NCBI GenBank assembly: GCA_964371355.1 | Contig: CAYJMG010000004.1 | Location: 89,368-153,367 of the forward strand | From: JACRBR01 sp964371355 | GTDB taxonomy: Bacteria; Chloroflexota; Dehalococcoidia; DSTF01; JACRBR01 | Direction: 5' to 3' | Length of the DNA stretch: 64,000 nucleotides | Shown: positions 34,696 to 43,061 of the stretch, one piece after another | Layout: the number at the start of each line of letters is the position of its first letter | Position numbering within the stretch: position 1 is the first letter of the stretch | The notes under the pieces: generated by a model | What the model was told of the DNA's origin: nothing | What the model saw: only the letters and a program-made list of their open reading frames with translations | Databases searched by the model: none | Translations under genes and position numbers: made by a program

Positions 34696-35436
34696 CTACT
34701 TCACCGCCTCCACCCAGTCCGGGCCGCCCCAGGTCAGGTCGAACGCGTTGTCGTTGAGTATGTGCGCCCACGCGAGCCACGCCACCCAGCGGCAGACGCC
34801 GTAGAACATCGCCCCGCGATACAGAACCACCAGCGCCTGTCCGGGCAGCACGCCGCCGAGCCATCCCCAGAACGGATCGCCGGGCGCCACGACGCGGTGG
34901 AAGTAGTCCGCCGTCAGCACACGCCAGTTCAGCAGCACCAGCGCGATCCAGAACCCGTCCCAGACGAATCCCAGGCTGCTGAAGTACGCCGCACCATCGA
35001 CGTAGCGGCCCGTGCTCCCCGCATAGGCCCACGCCCCGAAGCTCACGCGCTCGAACGACAGCGGGAAGAACAGCATCACCCCGTTCGAGTCGAGGGTGTC
35101 GCTAAGCACGTGCGCCCACACGCCGATCATCAGCCCCACCGCCCAGCCCTTGTGCCGCGTCACGAGGAGGCACAGCAGCCCCACCGCGATCCCGAACGCC
35201 AGTGAGTGCGTGAACCCGAGCCCCGGGAACGATCTGTGCCAGGCCGCTGGATTTTCGGCCTTGATCTCGTATCCGAAGACGTTGATGCCGTAGATGAACC
35301 ACTTGGTGAAGACGTCCGGCCCCCACGACCCCAGCAGCACGGCCACAAAGCTGATCTTGAAGCCCAGCTTTCCCTCGGCGCCGCCGAGGTGGAGCTTCAC
35401 AAGGTAGGGTTCGACGTCGTGCGCGGCCCAGCTCAA
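34696..35436 (-). CDS. YdjM-like (PF04307) putative membrane metal-dependent hydrolase
   Basis: 246 residues, five or more hydrophobic segments. Motifs of the LexA-regulated YdjM/PF04307 family are visible: LGSWGPDVFTKW (Asp), FTHSLAFG (His) and WAHVLSDTLDSNG (His, Asp). The TTG at 35436 is taken as start because it overlaps the stop of the preceding gene (TTGA); an ATG further upstream would run through that gene. The substrate is unknown. Confidence 0.65.
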   Translation of the reverse strand: MSWAAHDVEPYLVKLHLGGAEGKLGFKISFVAVLLGSWGPDVFTKWFIYGINVFGYEIKAENPAAWHRSFPGLGFTHSLAFGIAVGLLCLLVTRHKGWAVGLMIGVWAHVLSDTLDSNGVMLFFPLSFERVSFGAWAYAGSTGRYVDGAAYFSSLGFVWDGFWIALVLLNWRVLTADYFHRVVAPGDPFWGWLGGVLPGQALVVLYRGAMFYGVCRWVAWLAWAHILNDNAFDLTWGGPDWVEAVK

Positions 35437-35681
35437 GGGCGCACCCGCCGCCACAACGCGGGCACTGCCCATACGGCGAGGAAACAGAAGGTGATGCCCT
35501 CCGCCCACGAGAGCAGGAACCGCTGGTCCCACAACCCCAGGCCGATGTAGGGCAGCGCCGCGATGGCGTAGGGCGTCGCCCCGCGCCAGTGACGCAGGAT
35601 CGATTCGCCGGCCGGGTCCATATCCCGCGAATCACGCGCGTCCGCGCCGGATGCTTCGTGCGAGTCGGGCGGAGGGGTCAT
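35433..35681 (-). CDS. small membrane protein
   Basis: 82 residues. A polar, acidic N-terminus of ~30 residues, then two hydrophobic helices (ATPYAIAALPYIGLGLW and ITFCFLAVWAVPALW), ending in Arg residues. I do not recognise it. It is translationally coupled (4-bp overlap) to the PF04307 gene, so the two probably act together. Confidence 0.55.
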   Translation of the reverse strand: MTPPPDSHEASGADARDSRDMDPAGESILRHWRGATPYAIAALPYIGLGLWDQRFLLSWAEGITFCFLAVWAVPALWRRVRP

Positions 35682-35752
35682 CGTCGTCCATCAGCGCGGC
35701 GTTGTGATCACCGACGGGCGCCGCGCGCGGGAACTATACAGGATGCGCGTCA

Positions 35753-36565
35753 CTACGACTGCGCTGGCATTGCTCCCTCGGCTCGCGAGCCGACGTCGCG
35801 GGGCGGCAGGAACGACACGTCCGCTGCCAGGCCGTAATGGTCCGATGCCGACAGCCGCTCGTCGGTGGCGTGGCGCGCGTGGAACGCCAGCCGGGCGTCG
35901 TGCACCCGTACCCGGTCGTCCACGAAGATGTAGTCGATGGTCTTCGGCGTGCCACCCCACTCCGCGTGCACGGGCGCGGGCACCGTCCCCTCGGGCTCGC
36001 GGCCATGCACCAGCGCGTACGCCGAGCGCATACGCTCTCCCACCGCCGCGATGGGCGGAGAGCCAGGCGTTGCGTTCAGATCGCCCACGAAGATCGATGG
36101 TACGTCGTCGTGCATGGCCATCCACTCCAGGATCCGCACCGCCTGCGCCAGACGCAGGGCTCCGGCATCCGTCGCGTGGTGCAGATGCGTGTTGTAGACG
36201 TCGAACGGCCGACCGTCCGGCGCCCGGAGGCGCACCCGCACGGCCACCCGGTGTCCCCCGCGCAGGTCGATCGCCTCCGATCCCAGAATCTCCAGCCGCG
36301 TCTTGACCCCGATGGCCTCCCATCGGCTCTTCCAGCCCGCCTTCGCCACCTGGTGCAGTACGTACGGGCGCGAGCCCTCGGGCAACAGCCCGTTCACACG
36401 GTCGACGATCCACTTGCCCTGCGCGATCGGGACCGAGATCTCTTGCAGGCCGATCACGTCCGGCAGCAGTTCGGCGATCTGTTCGATCACCATCGGCGCG
36501 CGTTCGTTCCACCGGTCGGAACGGTTGCGCAGGTTCAGGGTCGCGATGCGCACGGTCTCCGTCAT
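35753..36565 (-). CDS. endonuclease/exonuclease/phosphatase family protein
   Basis: 270 residues. EEP-fold motifs in order: IATLNLRNR, DVIGLQEIS (metal-binding Glu), YNTHLHHATD (His), FVGDLNATPGS (Asp, Asn), YIFVDDRV and SDHYGLAADV (catalytic Asp-His). The fold includes DNases and phosphodiesterases for lipids and nucleotides, so the substrate cannot be given. No signal peptide. ATG at 36565. Confidence 0.88.
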   Translation of the reverse strand: MTETVRIATLNLRNRSDRWNERAPMVIEQIAELLPDVIGLQEISVPIAQGKWIVDRVNGLLPEGSRPYVLHQVAKAGWKSRWEAIGVKTRLEILGSEAIDLRGGHRVAVRVRLRAPDGRPFDVYNTHLHHATDAGALRLAQAVRILEWMAMHDDVPSIFVGDLNATPGSPPIAAVGERMRSAYALVHGREPEGTVPAPVHAEWGGTPKTIDYIFVDDRVRVHDARLAFHARHATDERLSASDHYGLAADVSFLPPRDVGSRAEGAMPAQS

Positions 36566-36599
36566 CTGCCTGATTCTATCGAAGCGCGATCGACGAGCA

Positions 36600-36626
36600 G
36601 GGACGGCCACGCGTGGCCGTCCCGGT
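36600..36626. repeat. REP-like perfect palindrome
   Basis: GGGACGGCCACG followed directly by CGTGGCCGTCCC (24 bp, no loop). The minus-strand edge reads GTACC. It sits between two minus-strand genes. Confidence 0.6.
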
Positions 36627-36665
36627 ACGTCGCTCATTGCGCGAACGGCTCCAGCGGATCGCCGG

Positions 36666-37620
36666 TCACCCGCGCGTCCGCCGCGCGGCTGTGCCGGCAG
36701 CGACCGCGAGAACCGCGACGCCCACAAGCACCATCGGCACGACCAGCAGCCACCTGCTGCCGTCACTGTCGCCACCGGTCCCCGTGGCCGGAGCCGTCGC
36801 CGGGCGCGCGGTCGGCGCCGCTGCCGTGGGTGCGCCCGCGCTCGCCGCCGGAGAGGCGGGTGCCGCCACCGTTGTGATGCTGACCAGCTCGTTGACGCCG
36901 GTGGCGTCCTCTTCGCGGGCGAGGCCGACGCCGGGGCAGAACCACTTGAACTCCTCGATGTCCGGCTCCAAAGGCGTGGTGTCCTTCGTCTTTCATGCAG
37001 CCGGTGTAGGTCCCCGCGGGGACGGTGACGCGCTCGTCGAGGGCGAGCACGGTCGAGCGGTCCTCGGCGATGCCGGGCGCCAGCTCCTGCTGCACGGTCT
37101 GGCCGACCTGCGGGTGGGCCGGGACCAGCACGCCCGGCTGCGCGCCGTCGACTCCGGCCAACCACTGGCCCGCGTGGTCCTTCAGCGCCCCGTCCTCGTA
37201 GTTGTCGACGCGCTCGCCGAAGTAGTAGACGTCGCCGTCCTTGTGCTGCGCGACATAGTCGAGGGCAAGCTCGATCAGCTCGCCGTCCTCGTACGCCTTC
37301 TCCTCGAGCACGGCGACGGTCACGCCCATCACCACCTCGGTCTGGTCGAGCACCCGCGACTCCAGCCGCGACTCGATGGTCTCGCCGGTCTCGGGGTCGG
37401 TCTCCCGGCCCTGGTACACGCGCGGCCCCGTCAGCGAGATGGGGAATAGCGGATTCGTGATCTGCGCCTGGAAGTCCGCCGGATCGATGGCACCGGCGGG
37501 CGGCGTCTGCGCGCCGGTCGGCGGGGGCGCGGCAGTCACGCCGAGCCAGAGGACACCGGCGATGGCGGCGGCGAGCAGCGTACCGGCGAGCAGGGTGCGG
37601 ATGGATTGCGTCGTGTTCAT
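36666..37620 (-). pseudogene. secreted membrane-anchored protein, interrupted by a frameshift
   Basis: The N-terminal part (from 37620) has a signal peptide and a beta-rich domain with YYFGERVDNYEDG and VTVPAGTYTGCMK. At about 36990-36993 the frame shifts within an AAA run; dropping one A joins it to PLEPDIEEFKWFCPGVGLAR, a Thr/Ala/Pro linker and a C-terminal transmembrane helix ending in RRTRG. The two halves make one coherent ~318-residue extracytoplasmic protein. A homopolymer sequencing error is as likely as true inactivation. Family not recognised. Confidence 0.6.
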
Positions 37621-37734
37621 GAGAAGCCTCCCGGGCCCTTCCTGCGGACCCTACGGCTCCATTATCTACCTATGTAGAGTTTAGTCAAGGGGCTTTCGTC
37701 AACAGGGACGGGACGAGGGCCTGGGGCCGACCGG

Positions 37735-38391
37735 TCAGCGCGCGGAGACAGCGCGTGCGGGGGTACGCCGGATGGCGGTCTTACGCGTCGCTCGACGGGA
37801 GGGCGCAACAGGTTGCGCCCCTACTGGGTTGGTGCCGGACCGCGGACCTGGCCGCAGGGCGGCGACGGCCCACTTCGCCCAGGCGATGTTCTCCTGCTCG
37901 AACATGATGCCGCGCTTCAGCGTCAGGTACGGGCCGACGTCGGACGCCGACGCGAGGTATGCCGGCTCGTCGCCGCCCTGGAACAGCACGGCGCGGATCG
38001 CTTCGTACTGCGCCAACTTCGCCTCGGCCGCGGCGACCTCTTCCTCCAGCAGCCGCGCCGTCCGCTGCGGGTCGGCGCGCGCGGCCCCGTACACCTTGAC
38101 CAGCAGCTCGCTCTTGATGGCCGCCATCGGCGAGGGCTCCTGCTGCCACGCGCCCAGATCGCGCTCGCCCGCGGGCGTGACCTGGAACACACGCTTGTTG
38201 GGGCGCTTCGCCTGCCGGACGGCCTTCCCGCGCACGAGGCCGGCGTCCTCCATGCGGGCAAGCTCCTGGTAGATCTGCTGGGGCGTCGCGTGCCAGTAGT
38301 GGCTGACCGACAGGTCGAATTGCTTCGCCAGCTCGTAGCCGGTCCCTTGTTTCTCCCGCAGCAGTGTGAGCAGCGCGAACCGCAGCGACAT
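37735..38391 (-). CDS. PadR-family transcriptional regulator
   Basis: 218 residues. A winged helix at residues 3-75 (GYELAKQFDLSVSHYWHATP, then IYQELARMEDAGLV) is followed by the helical dimerisation domain to ~180. The remaining ~38 residues are basic and partly encoded by a GTAG palindrome (residues 190-198). It is divergent from the FAD oxidoreductase, with an inverted repeat in the shared 86-bp intergenic region, so it probably controls that gene and itself. Confidence 0.88.
   Translation of the reverse strand: MSLRFALLTLLREKQGTGYELAKQFDLSVSHYWHATPQQIYQELARMEDAGLVRGKAVRQAKRPNKRVFQVTPAGERDLGAWQQEPSPMAAIKSELLVKVYGAARADPQRTARLLEEEVAAAEAKLAQYEAIRAVLFQGGDEPAYLASASDVGPYLTLKRGIMFEQENIAWAKWAVAALRPGPRSGTNPVGAQPVAPSRRATRKTAIRRTPARAVSAR
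37801..37824. repeat. GTAG-type REP palindrome inside the padR-like gene
   Basis: GGGCGCAAC-AG-GTTGCGCCC; on the minus strand GTAG immediately precedes the stem. It is read in frame as residues 190-198 of the PadR protein. Confidence 0.65.
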
Positions 38392-38408
38392 AGTTGGCCT
38401 CCCGGCGA

Positions 38409-38458
38409 GGATCCTATCATAAGGCCCTTGACTATTCAAGACTTTGACTATAGGATCC
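38409..38458. promoter_or_regulatory. candidate operator between the PadR regulator and the FAD oxidoreductase
   Basis: GGATCCTAT (38409-38417) and ATAGGATCC (38450-38458) are perfect inverted repeats; between them CTTGA-CTAT-TCAAG is a second palindrome, and TTGACTAT occurs twice. The left arm sits close to the PadR start and the right arm ~8 bp before the oxidoreductase SD. Confidence 0.55.
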
Positions 38459-38477
38459 GGGCCCTGAGGAGGTGCTC

Positions 38478-40118
38478 ATGGCTATCACGAATGAATGGGA
38501 CGTCATCGTCGTCGGCTCGGGACTGGGCGGCCTGACGGCGGCGGCCTACCTGGCGGCGAACGGCAAGCGGACGCTGGTGCTGGAGCACCACTACGTCACC
38601 GGCGGGAACTCGCACGTCTTCCGCCGCAAGCGCATGTTCGAGTTTGACGTGGGGGTGCACTACCTGGGCGACTGCGGGCCTGACGGCGGCATCCCGCGCA
38701 TCCTGCACGGCGTCGGCGTCGACGGGATCGAGTTCCTGGAGATGGATCCGGACGGGTTCGATACGTTGATGTTCCCAGGCATCACCTTCAAGGTGCCGAA
38801 GGGGTGGGACAAGTACCGCGAGCGGCTGGTGGCGACGTTCCCCGACGACGAGACCGGCATCCACCGCTGCCTCGACGTGCTGCAGGCCGTCGTCGCGGAG
38901 ATGGCTCATGTGCGGCTGCCGGTCGAGCCGGCGGACGTGCCGCGCCTGGCGCAGGAGGCGCCGAACTTCCTGCGCTGGGGGCTGCGCTCGCTGGGCGAGC
39001 TGTTCGACGACTGCGGGCTGGGGCCGAAGTCACGCGCGGTGGTGGCGGGAGAGTCGGGCGACTACGCGACGCCGCCATCGCGGGCGCCGATCCTGCTGCA
39101 CTCGATGCTGATGGACCACTACCTGAAGGGGGCGTACTACCCGAAGGGCGGCGGGCAGGTAATCCCCGCGCACCTGACGGACGTGGTGCGGTCGAACGGG
39201 GGCGAGGTGCGGACGCGTGCGACCGTCGAGCGCATCCTCGTCGAGGACGGCCGTGCGTGCGGCGTGCGGCTGGCCGGGGGCGAGGAGCACCGCGCGAATG
39301 TCGTGATCTCGAACGCGGACCTGAAGCGCACGTTCCTGGAGCTGGTGGGGCCCGAGCATGCGTCGGCGGAGACGATCGCGAAGATCGACGGCTACCGGAT
39401 GGCGCTGCCGCTGTTCTGCGTGTACCTGGGGCTGGACATCGACCTGCGCGAGACGATGCCGAACACGAACTACTGGTACTACGACACCTTCGACCTGGAG
39501 GGTATGTACGGGCAGGCCTGCGCGGGCAAGGTGCCCGAGGATCTGATGATGTTCATCACCGTCGCATCCGTGAAAGACCCCGATACGGAGGCGATCTCGC
39601 CGAAGGGCTACACCAGCATGGAGGTGATGACGATCGTGCCGCCCGACCACCGGCTATGGGCGGTGGAGGAGGGGCCGGCGCACGGCGAGAAGTACCACCA
39701 AAACCCCGACTACCGGTCGTTCAAGGACCAGATCGCGGAGCGGCTGATCGACGGCGCGGAGCGCATCTTCCCGGGGCTGCGCGAGCATATCGTGTGGAAA
39801 GAGGCGGCGTCGCCGATCACGCAGGAGCGGTACACGCTCTCCACCGGCGGCACCTCGTACGGGATCGAGATCGCGACGGACCAGTTCGGCCCGCACCGCC
39901 CGGCGCCGACGACGGAGATCCCGGGGCTGTACCTGGCGGGCGCGAGCACCATGTACGGCCACGGCATCGCCGGCGTGATGCGGGGCGGGGTGGGATGCGC
40001 GGGGGCGGTGATGGGGCGCGATCTGTTCGGCGAGCTGGCGGAGGGCCGGACGTACGGCGACCCCTCGAAGCTGACAGCGGGTGGGCCCGGCTGGGACCCG
40101 TGGGAGGCCAGCCGGTAG
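38478..40118 (+). CDS. FAD-dependent phytoene-desaturase/retinol-saturase-like oxidoreductase
   Basis: 546 residues. N-terminal dinucleotide fold VIVVGSGLGGLTAAAYLA with the ADP-ribose acid in LVLEHH, then GGNSHVF, and a C-terminal FAD motif GLYLAGASTMYGHGIAGVMRGG. The family includes CrtI desaturases and all-trans-retinol 13,14-reductase. No other carotenoid gene is nearby, so the substrate (isoprenoid or lipid) is open. GAGGAGG five bases before ATG 38478 fixes the start. Divergent from the PadR gene. Confidence 0.85.
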   Translation: MAITNEWDVIVVGSGLGGLTAAAYLAANGKRTLVLEHHYVTGGNSHVFRRKRMFEFDVGVHYLGDCGPDGGIPRILHGVGVDGIEFLEMDPDGFDTLMFPGITFKVPKGWDKYRERLVATFPDDETGIHRCLDVLQAVVAEMAHVRLPVEPADVPRLAQEAPNFLRWGLRSLGELFDDCGLGPKSRAVVAGESGDYATPPSRAPILLHSMLMDHYLKGAYYPKGGGQVIPAHLTDVVRSNGGEVRTRATVERILVEDGRACGVRLAGGEEHRANVVISNADLKRTFLELVGPEHASAETIAKIDGYRMALPLFCVYLGLDIDLRETMPNTNYWYYDTFDLEGMYGQACAGKVPEDLMMFITVASVKDPDTEAISPKGYTSMEVMTIVPPDHRLWAVEEGPAHGEKYHQNPDYRSFKDQIAERLIDGAERIFPGLREHIVWKEAASPITQERYTLSTGGTSYGIEIATDQFGPHRPAPTTEIPGLYLAGASTMYGHGIAGVMRGGVGCAGAVMGRDLFGELAEGRTYGDPSKLTAGGPGWDPWEASR

Positions 40119-40151
40119 CGCTCCCGGCACCCGCCGCGGTGTGAGGCGACC

Positions 40152-40721
40152 CTACGGGTTCATCGCGCGCTGGTAGCCGTTCACGAAAGCGTTGTCGAGC
40201 CACGCGACGATCTCGGGGTCGTCCGCGCGTTCGGGCAGGGCGCGCAGCATGTCGGCGACGTGGATGGGGTCGTGCCAGGCCCACCCGGCGAGAAAGAGGC
40301 CGAAGGGAACCTGCCCCGCCTTGCGCTTGGCGTCGCCGCCGAACCACATCATGTGCTGCGTCTGCTCATCGGTGATGCCGCGCAACGCATCGATGAGCAG
40401 GACCCGGTTCTGCGCCGCCTCCTCGAACACGCGCGACAGCGGCCAGTCACGGCGGGCAGTGACCAGCGGCTCGTTGTGGGCGTCGACGTCGAAGTTCCCG
40501 CCGTCGGGGCTCTCGAGCTTCTCGTTGCGTGCGGTCGCCTCGAAGAGTTGCTGCATCGCGGGGTCCAGCGTGTCGAGGTGGGCGGCGAAGTCGCGGACGA
40601 GCCAGGTGCTCTGCGGCACCGGGCGGTCGAGCTGTTCGGGCGTCAGGGACTCGCAGAATGCCTGGAACTTCGTGCGGTTCTCGACGATCTGGTCGACGAC
40701 CTTGTCGGTTGCTGCGCCCAA
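40152..40721 (-). CDS. DinB/maleylpyruvate isomerase N-terminal-like protein
   Basis: 189 residues, a four-helix bundle with metal ligands of the TIGR03083/DinB_2 type: LVRDFAAHLDTLDPAM (His) and a later WAWHDPIHVADML (two His). The family contains thiol-dependent transferases and uncharacterised proteins. The TTG at 40721 is used since GAGGGA lies ~8 nt upstream and no ATG fits. Substrate unknown. Confidence 0.7.
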   Translation of the reverse strand: MGAATDKVVDQIVENRTKFQAFCESLTPEQLDRPVPQSTWLVRDFAAHLDTLDPAMQQLFEATARNEKLESPDGGNFDVDAHNEPLVTARRDWPLSRVFEEAAQNRVLLIDALRGITDEQTQHMMWFGGDAKRKAGQVPFGLFLAGWAWHDPIHVADMLRALPERADDPEIVAWLDNAFVNGYQRAMNP

Positions 40722-40745
40722 TGTGTGTCCCTCTTCCTAACCCCG

Positions 40746-40795
40746 GGCGGAGCTAAAGCGCCGCCGCTACTTCCCTAACCGGGCTCCGCGGCTAC
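40746..40795. repeat. two adjacent GTAG-type REP palindromes (minus orientation)
   Basis: On the minus strand, GTAG at 40795 precedes a CCGCGGAGC... half-element, and GTAG at 40770 precedes GGCGG-C-GCT-TT-AGC-T-CCGCC. The first element encodes the last residues and stop codon of the MOSC protein. Confidence 0.6.
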
Positions 40796-41548
40796 TTCCA
40801 CGGCATCGCCGGCGGCGACATCGCCTTCCTGCTCGACGGTGGCGTACACGCCGAAGTTCACGTGGTCTGGCTGTTCATTGCGGTAATCCGCGATGAACCG
40901 CAGCGTGTTCAGGTCGCGCGCGCCCGTGTCCGGGTTCAGCGTGGTCACCATGCAGCGTTCGTCGCGCATGCGGACGCGGATCACCGCGCCGCCGACCCGC
41001 ACACTGCGGTCGATCCAGGCGTCCTCCTCGTGGGGGCTCGAGGCGCCCGCGACGTACACGTTGGGGCGGAACCGGCGCTGGTCGACCTCGGGCTCGCCGG
41101 CGGCCCGCTGCAGCTCGCCGACGGAGGCGGCAGAGAGCACGGAGACGGGGAAGGCATCGACGCCCGCCCGCTTCGGCGTGGCCCGCACAAGCCGCACCGG
41201 CATACCGATGAAGCGCGCGAACGCCTCGTTCCACGGCCCCGGCGCTTCGAACGCCTCGACGTCGTACTTGCCGAAGAATCGCGCGCTCAGGGGGTCGCCG
41301 GGCGCGGGCTCGCCTTCGCAGACGGCGCCGTCGGGGAACTCAATGCGAAGGCGCTCAGGATCGAGCGTGTAGGCGGCGCGGACAGTGGCGAGCGGGCCAT
41401 ACTCCCGCATCGTGAAGAGCCGGTTGCGGTCGCTCACGAGGAAGAACTGGCGGTCGCCGCGAAGGCCCGTCTTCGTGATGGACGCCCGCTCGACCCGCTG
41501 GAGCCCCAGCGACTTCACGGGCGAGATGTAGAGGGCCTCGACGTGCAT
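40775..41548 (-). CDS. MOSC domain-containing protein
   Basis: 257 residues: a MOSC N-terminal beta-barrel (LYISPVKSLGLQRVE, LRGDRQFFLVSDRNRLFTMR) and a MOSC domain with RFRPNVYVAG and the Cys-containing RDERCMVTTLNPDTGARD. These proteins bind molybdenum cofactor (Mo on Cys) and reduce N-hydroxylated substrates or transfer sulfur. The final residues VEVAAEPG and the stop lie in a REP palindrome, so the natural C-terminus may have been replaced. ATG at 41548. Confidence 0.9.
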   Translation of the reverse strand: MHVEALYISPVKSLGLQRVERASITKTGLRGDRQFFLVSDRNRLFTMREYGPLATVRAAYTLDPERLRIEFPDGAVCEGEPAPGDPLSARFFGKYDVEAFEAPGPWNEAFARFIGMPVRLVRATPKRAGVDAFPVSVLSAASVGELQRAAGEPEVDQRRFRPNVYVAGASSPHEEDAWIDRSVRVGGAVIRVRMRDERCMVTTLNPDTGARDLNTLRFIADYRNEQPDHVNFGVYATVEQEGDVAAGDAVEVAAEPG

Positions 41549-41701
41549 GCTCTGTCCTCCACTGCCCGGAGGCTGGCCGTCCGGGGCTACACCTTAGCGA
41601 ACGGCCCGGCTTGCGGCTCGAAGTTACGGCGAAGGCGTGGCATCATCGGGGGCGTTATGCGGACGCGGACGGCGTCGCGGATGGCGCAAGGAGGTACGGA
41701 C

Positions 41702-42653
41702 ATGGGCAAGCTCGACGGGAAGGTCTGCATCGTTACGGGGACCAGCCGGGGTATCGGCGCGGAGATCGCGCGGCTGTTCGCGGCCGAGGGCGGGAAGGTG
41801 GTATGCGCCGCCCGCACCCTGCGCGAGGGCGAGCACCCGCTGGAGGGCTCGCTGGAGAAGACCGTCGCCGACATCAAGGCGGCTGGCGGCGAGGCCACGC
41901 CCGTCGCCGTCGATCTCTCGATCGAGGACGATTGCCTGCGGCTGGTGAAGACCGCGCGCGACATCTACGGGCCGATCGATGTGCTGGTGAACAACGCGGC
42001 GCTCACGTACTTCATCCCCATCAAGGACTACCCGACGAACCGCTGGATGCGGTCGTGGGCGGTGAACTTCCACGCGCCGTTCATCCTGTCCCGCGAGGTG
42101 CTGCAGGACATGATCGCGCGCGGCAGCGGCAGCATCGTCAACGTGTCGTCGGGCGCGGCTATCGGCCCCGGGCGCGGGCCATACGGCGAGGGCAACATGC
42201 GGCGGGGCGCCGGCGGCACGTGCTACGGCGCGGAGAAGGCGGCGCTGGAGCGCTTCACGCAGGGGCTGGCAGCGGAAGTGTACGACAGCGGCGTGTCCGT
42301 GACGTGCTTCTCGCCGTCGCAGGTCGTGCCGACGCCGGGGACGGTGCACCACCACCTGGTGTCGGGGCTCGACGACCCGCGCGGGGAGCCGGCGTCGATC
42401 ATGGCGCAGGCAGCGCTCCTGCTGGCAACGGAGCCGCTGGACAAGGTATCGGGGCGAGTGACGTACAGCCAGCAGATCCTGAAGGAGTTCGGGTGGATCG
42501 AGGGCGGGGTGGGGATCGGGGTGGACTTCCCGGGGGNNNNNNNNNNGGGGGCTGGTCCCTACCCCCCCCATTTCCTTTATGTTGGGGGGGGGTCGGGGGG
42601 GGGGGGGGGGCCCGGGGGTGGACTTCCCGGGGTCGGGGTATTCGCAGATCTGA
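41702..42653 (+). CDS. short-chain dehydrogenase/reductase, interrupted by an assembly gap
   Basis: Classical SDR: TGTSRGIGAEIA (cofactor Gly motif), NNAALTY, IVNVSS, and YGAEK in place of the usual YxxxK. AAGGAGGT ~9 nt before ATG 41702. Before the gap the frame reads GVGIGVDFPG; after the gap the same GTGGACTTCCCGGGG recurs and continues to SGYSQI and a stop at 42651-42653, in a frame that the nominal 10 N do not preserve. The true product is therefore ~290 residues. Substrate unknown. Confidence 0.8.
42537..42546. other. scaffold gap of 10 N with low-quality flank
   Basis: Ten N. The following ~60 bp are homopolymeric G/C and look like low-quality sequence; a 15-base string is duplicated on both sides of the gap, so the contig ends probably overlap and no real DNA is missing. 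Confidence 0.85.
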
Positions 42654-42665
42654 GCTGCCATTGAC

Positions 42666-42696
42666 TTGACAGATCCTCCTCTGACGTTGATATAGT
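42666..42696 (+). promoter_or_regulatory. candidate sigma70-type promoter
   Basis: TTGACA at 42666-42671 and TATAGT at 42691-42696, spacing 19 (17 to GATATA). It lies in an AT-rich stretch before the Lys/Ala-rich small ORF. Confidence 0.5.
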
Positions 42697-42763
42697 ATCA
42701 TCATTAATAGAAGGCGCTATACGCCGTATCTAGACAAGAGGTCACAGCGAGGCCACTACGGCC

Positions 42764-42886
42764 GTGAAGAAGAAGATCACCGACAGTACCCACGTTAAAC
42801 TCGCGAAGAAGGCTGCCCGAAAGAAGACTGCCGCGAAGCGGGCCGCTCCTAAGAAGGCGGCACCCAAGGCAGCCAAGAAGAAGTGA
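42764..42886 (+). CDS. 40-residue Lys/Ala-rich histone-H1-like peptide
   Basis: GTG start at 42764. The product is almost only Lys, Ala, Arg and Pro, with repeats of the KKAA and PKKAA kind, like the C-terminal tails of histone H1, Hc1 or AlgP. Such tails bind DNA without sequence preference. A candidate promoter lies ~70 bp upstream; the SD (GAGG) is distant, so translation level is uncertain. It is followed after 7 bp by another small ORF. Confidence 0.55.
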   Translation: MKKKITDSTHVKLAKKAARKKTAAKRAAPKKAAPKAAKKK

Positions 42887-42893
42887 GATTCGC

Positions 42894-43061
42894 ATGCGGG
42901 ACGAAGACAAGGGAACCGGATCGCAACAGGGTGGCGGAACACAGAGCGGCGGGGGATCACAGGGCGGCTCTTCTCCCGGAGGTTCTCCACCCTCTCAGGG
43001 CAGACCGCAGGACTCCGAACACCAAAAGGGCTTGGGCCCTAAGGGAAGTGAGCAACGATAA
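42894..43061 (+). CDS. 55-residue Gly/Gln/Ser-rich disordered protein
   Basis: ATG at 42894, 7 bp after the H1-like ORF. The product is low-complexity (repeated QGG, SGG and PSQG patterns) with acidic and basic residues at the ends and no hydrophobic core. It overlaps the convergent membrane-protein gene by 23 bp. No recognised family; it could be an accessory to the H1-like peptide or a non-functional frame. Confidence 0.4.
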   Translation: MRDEDKGTGSQQGGGTQSGGGSQGGSSPGGSPPSQGRPQDSEHQKGLGPKGSEQR

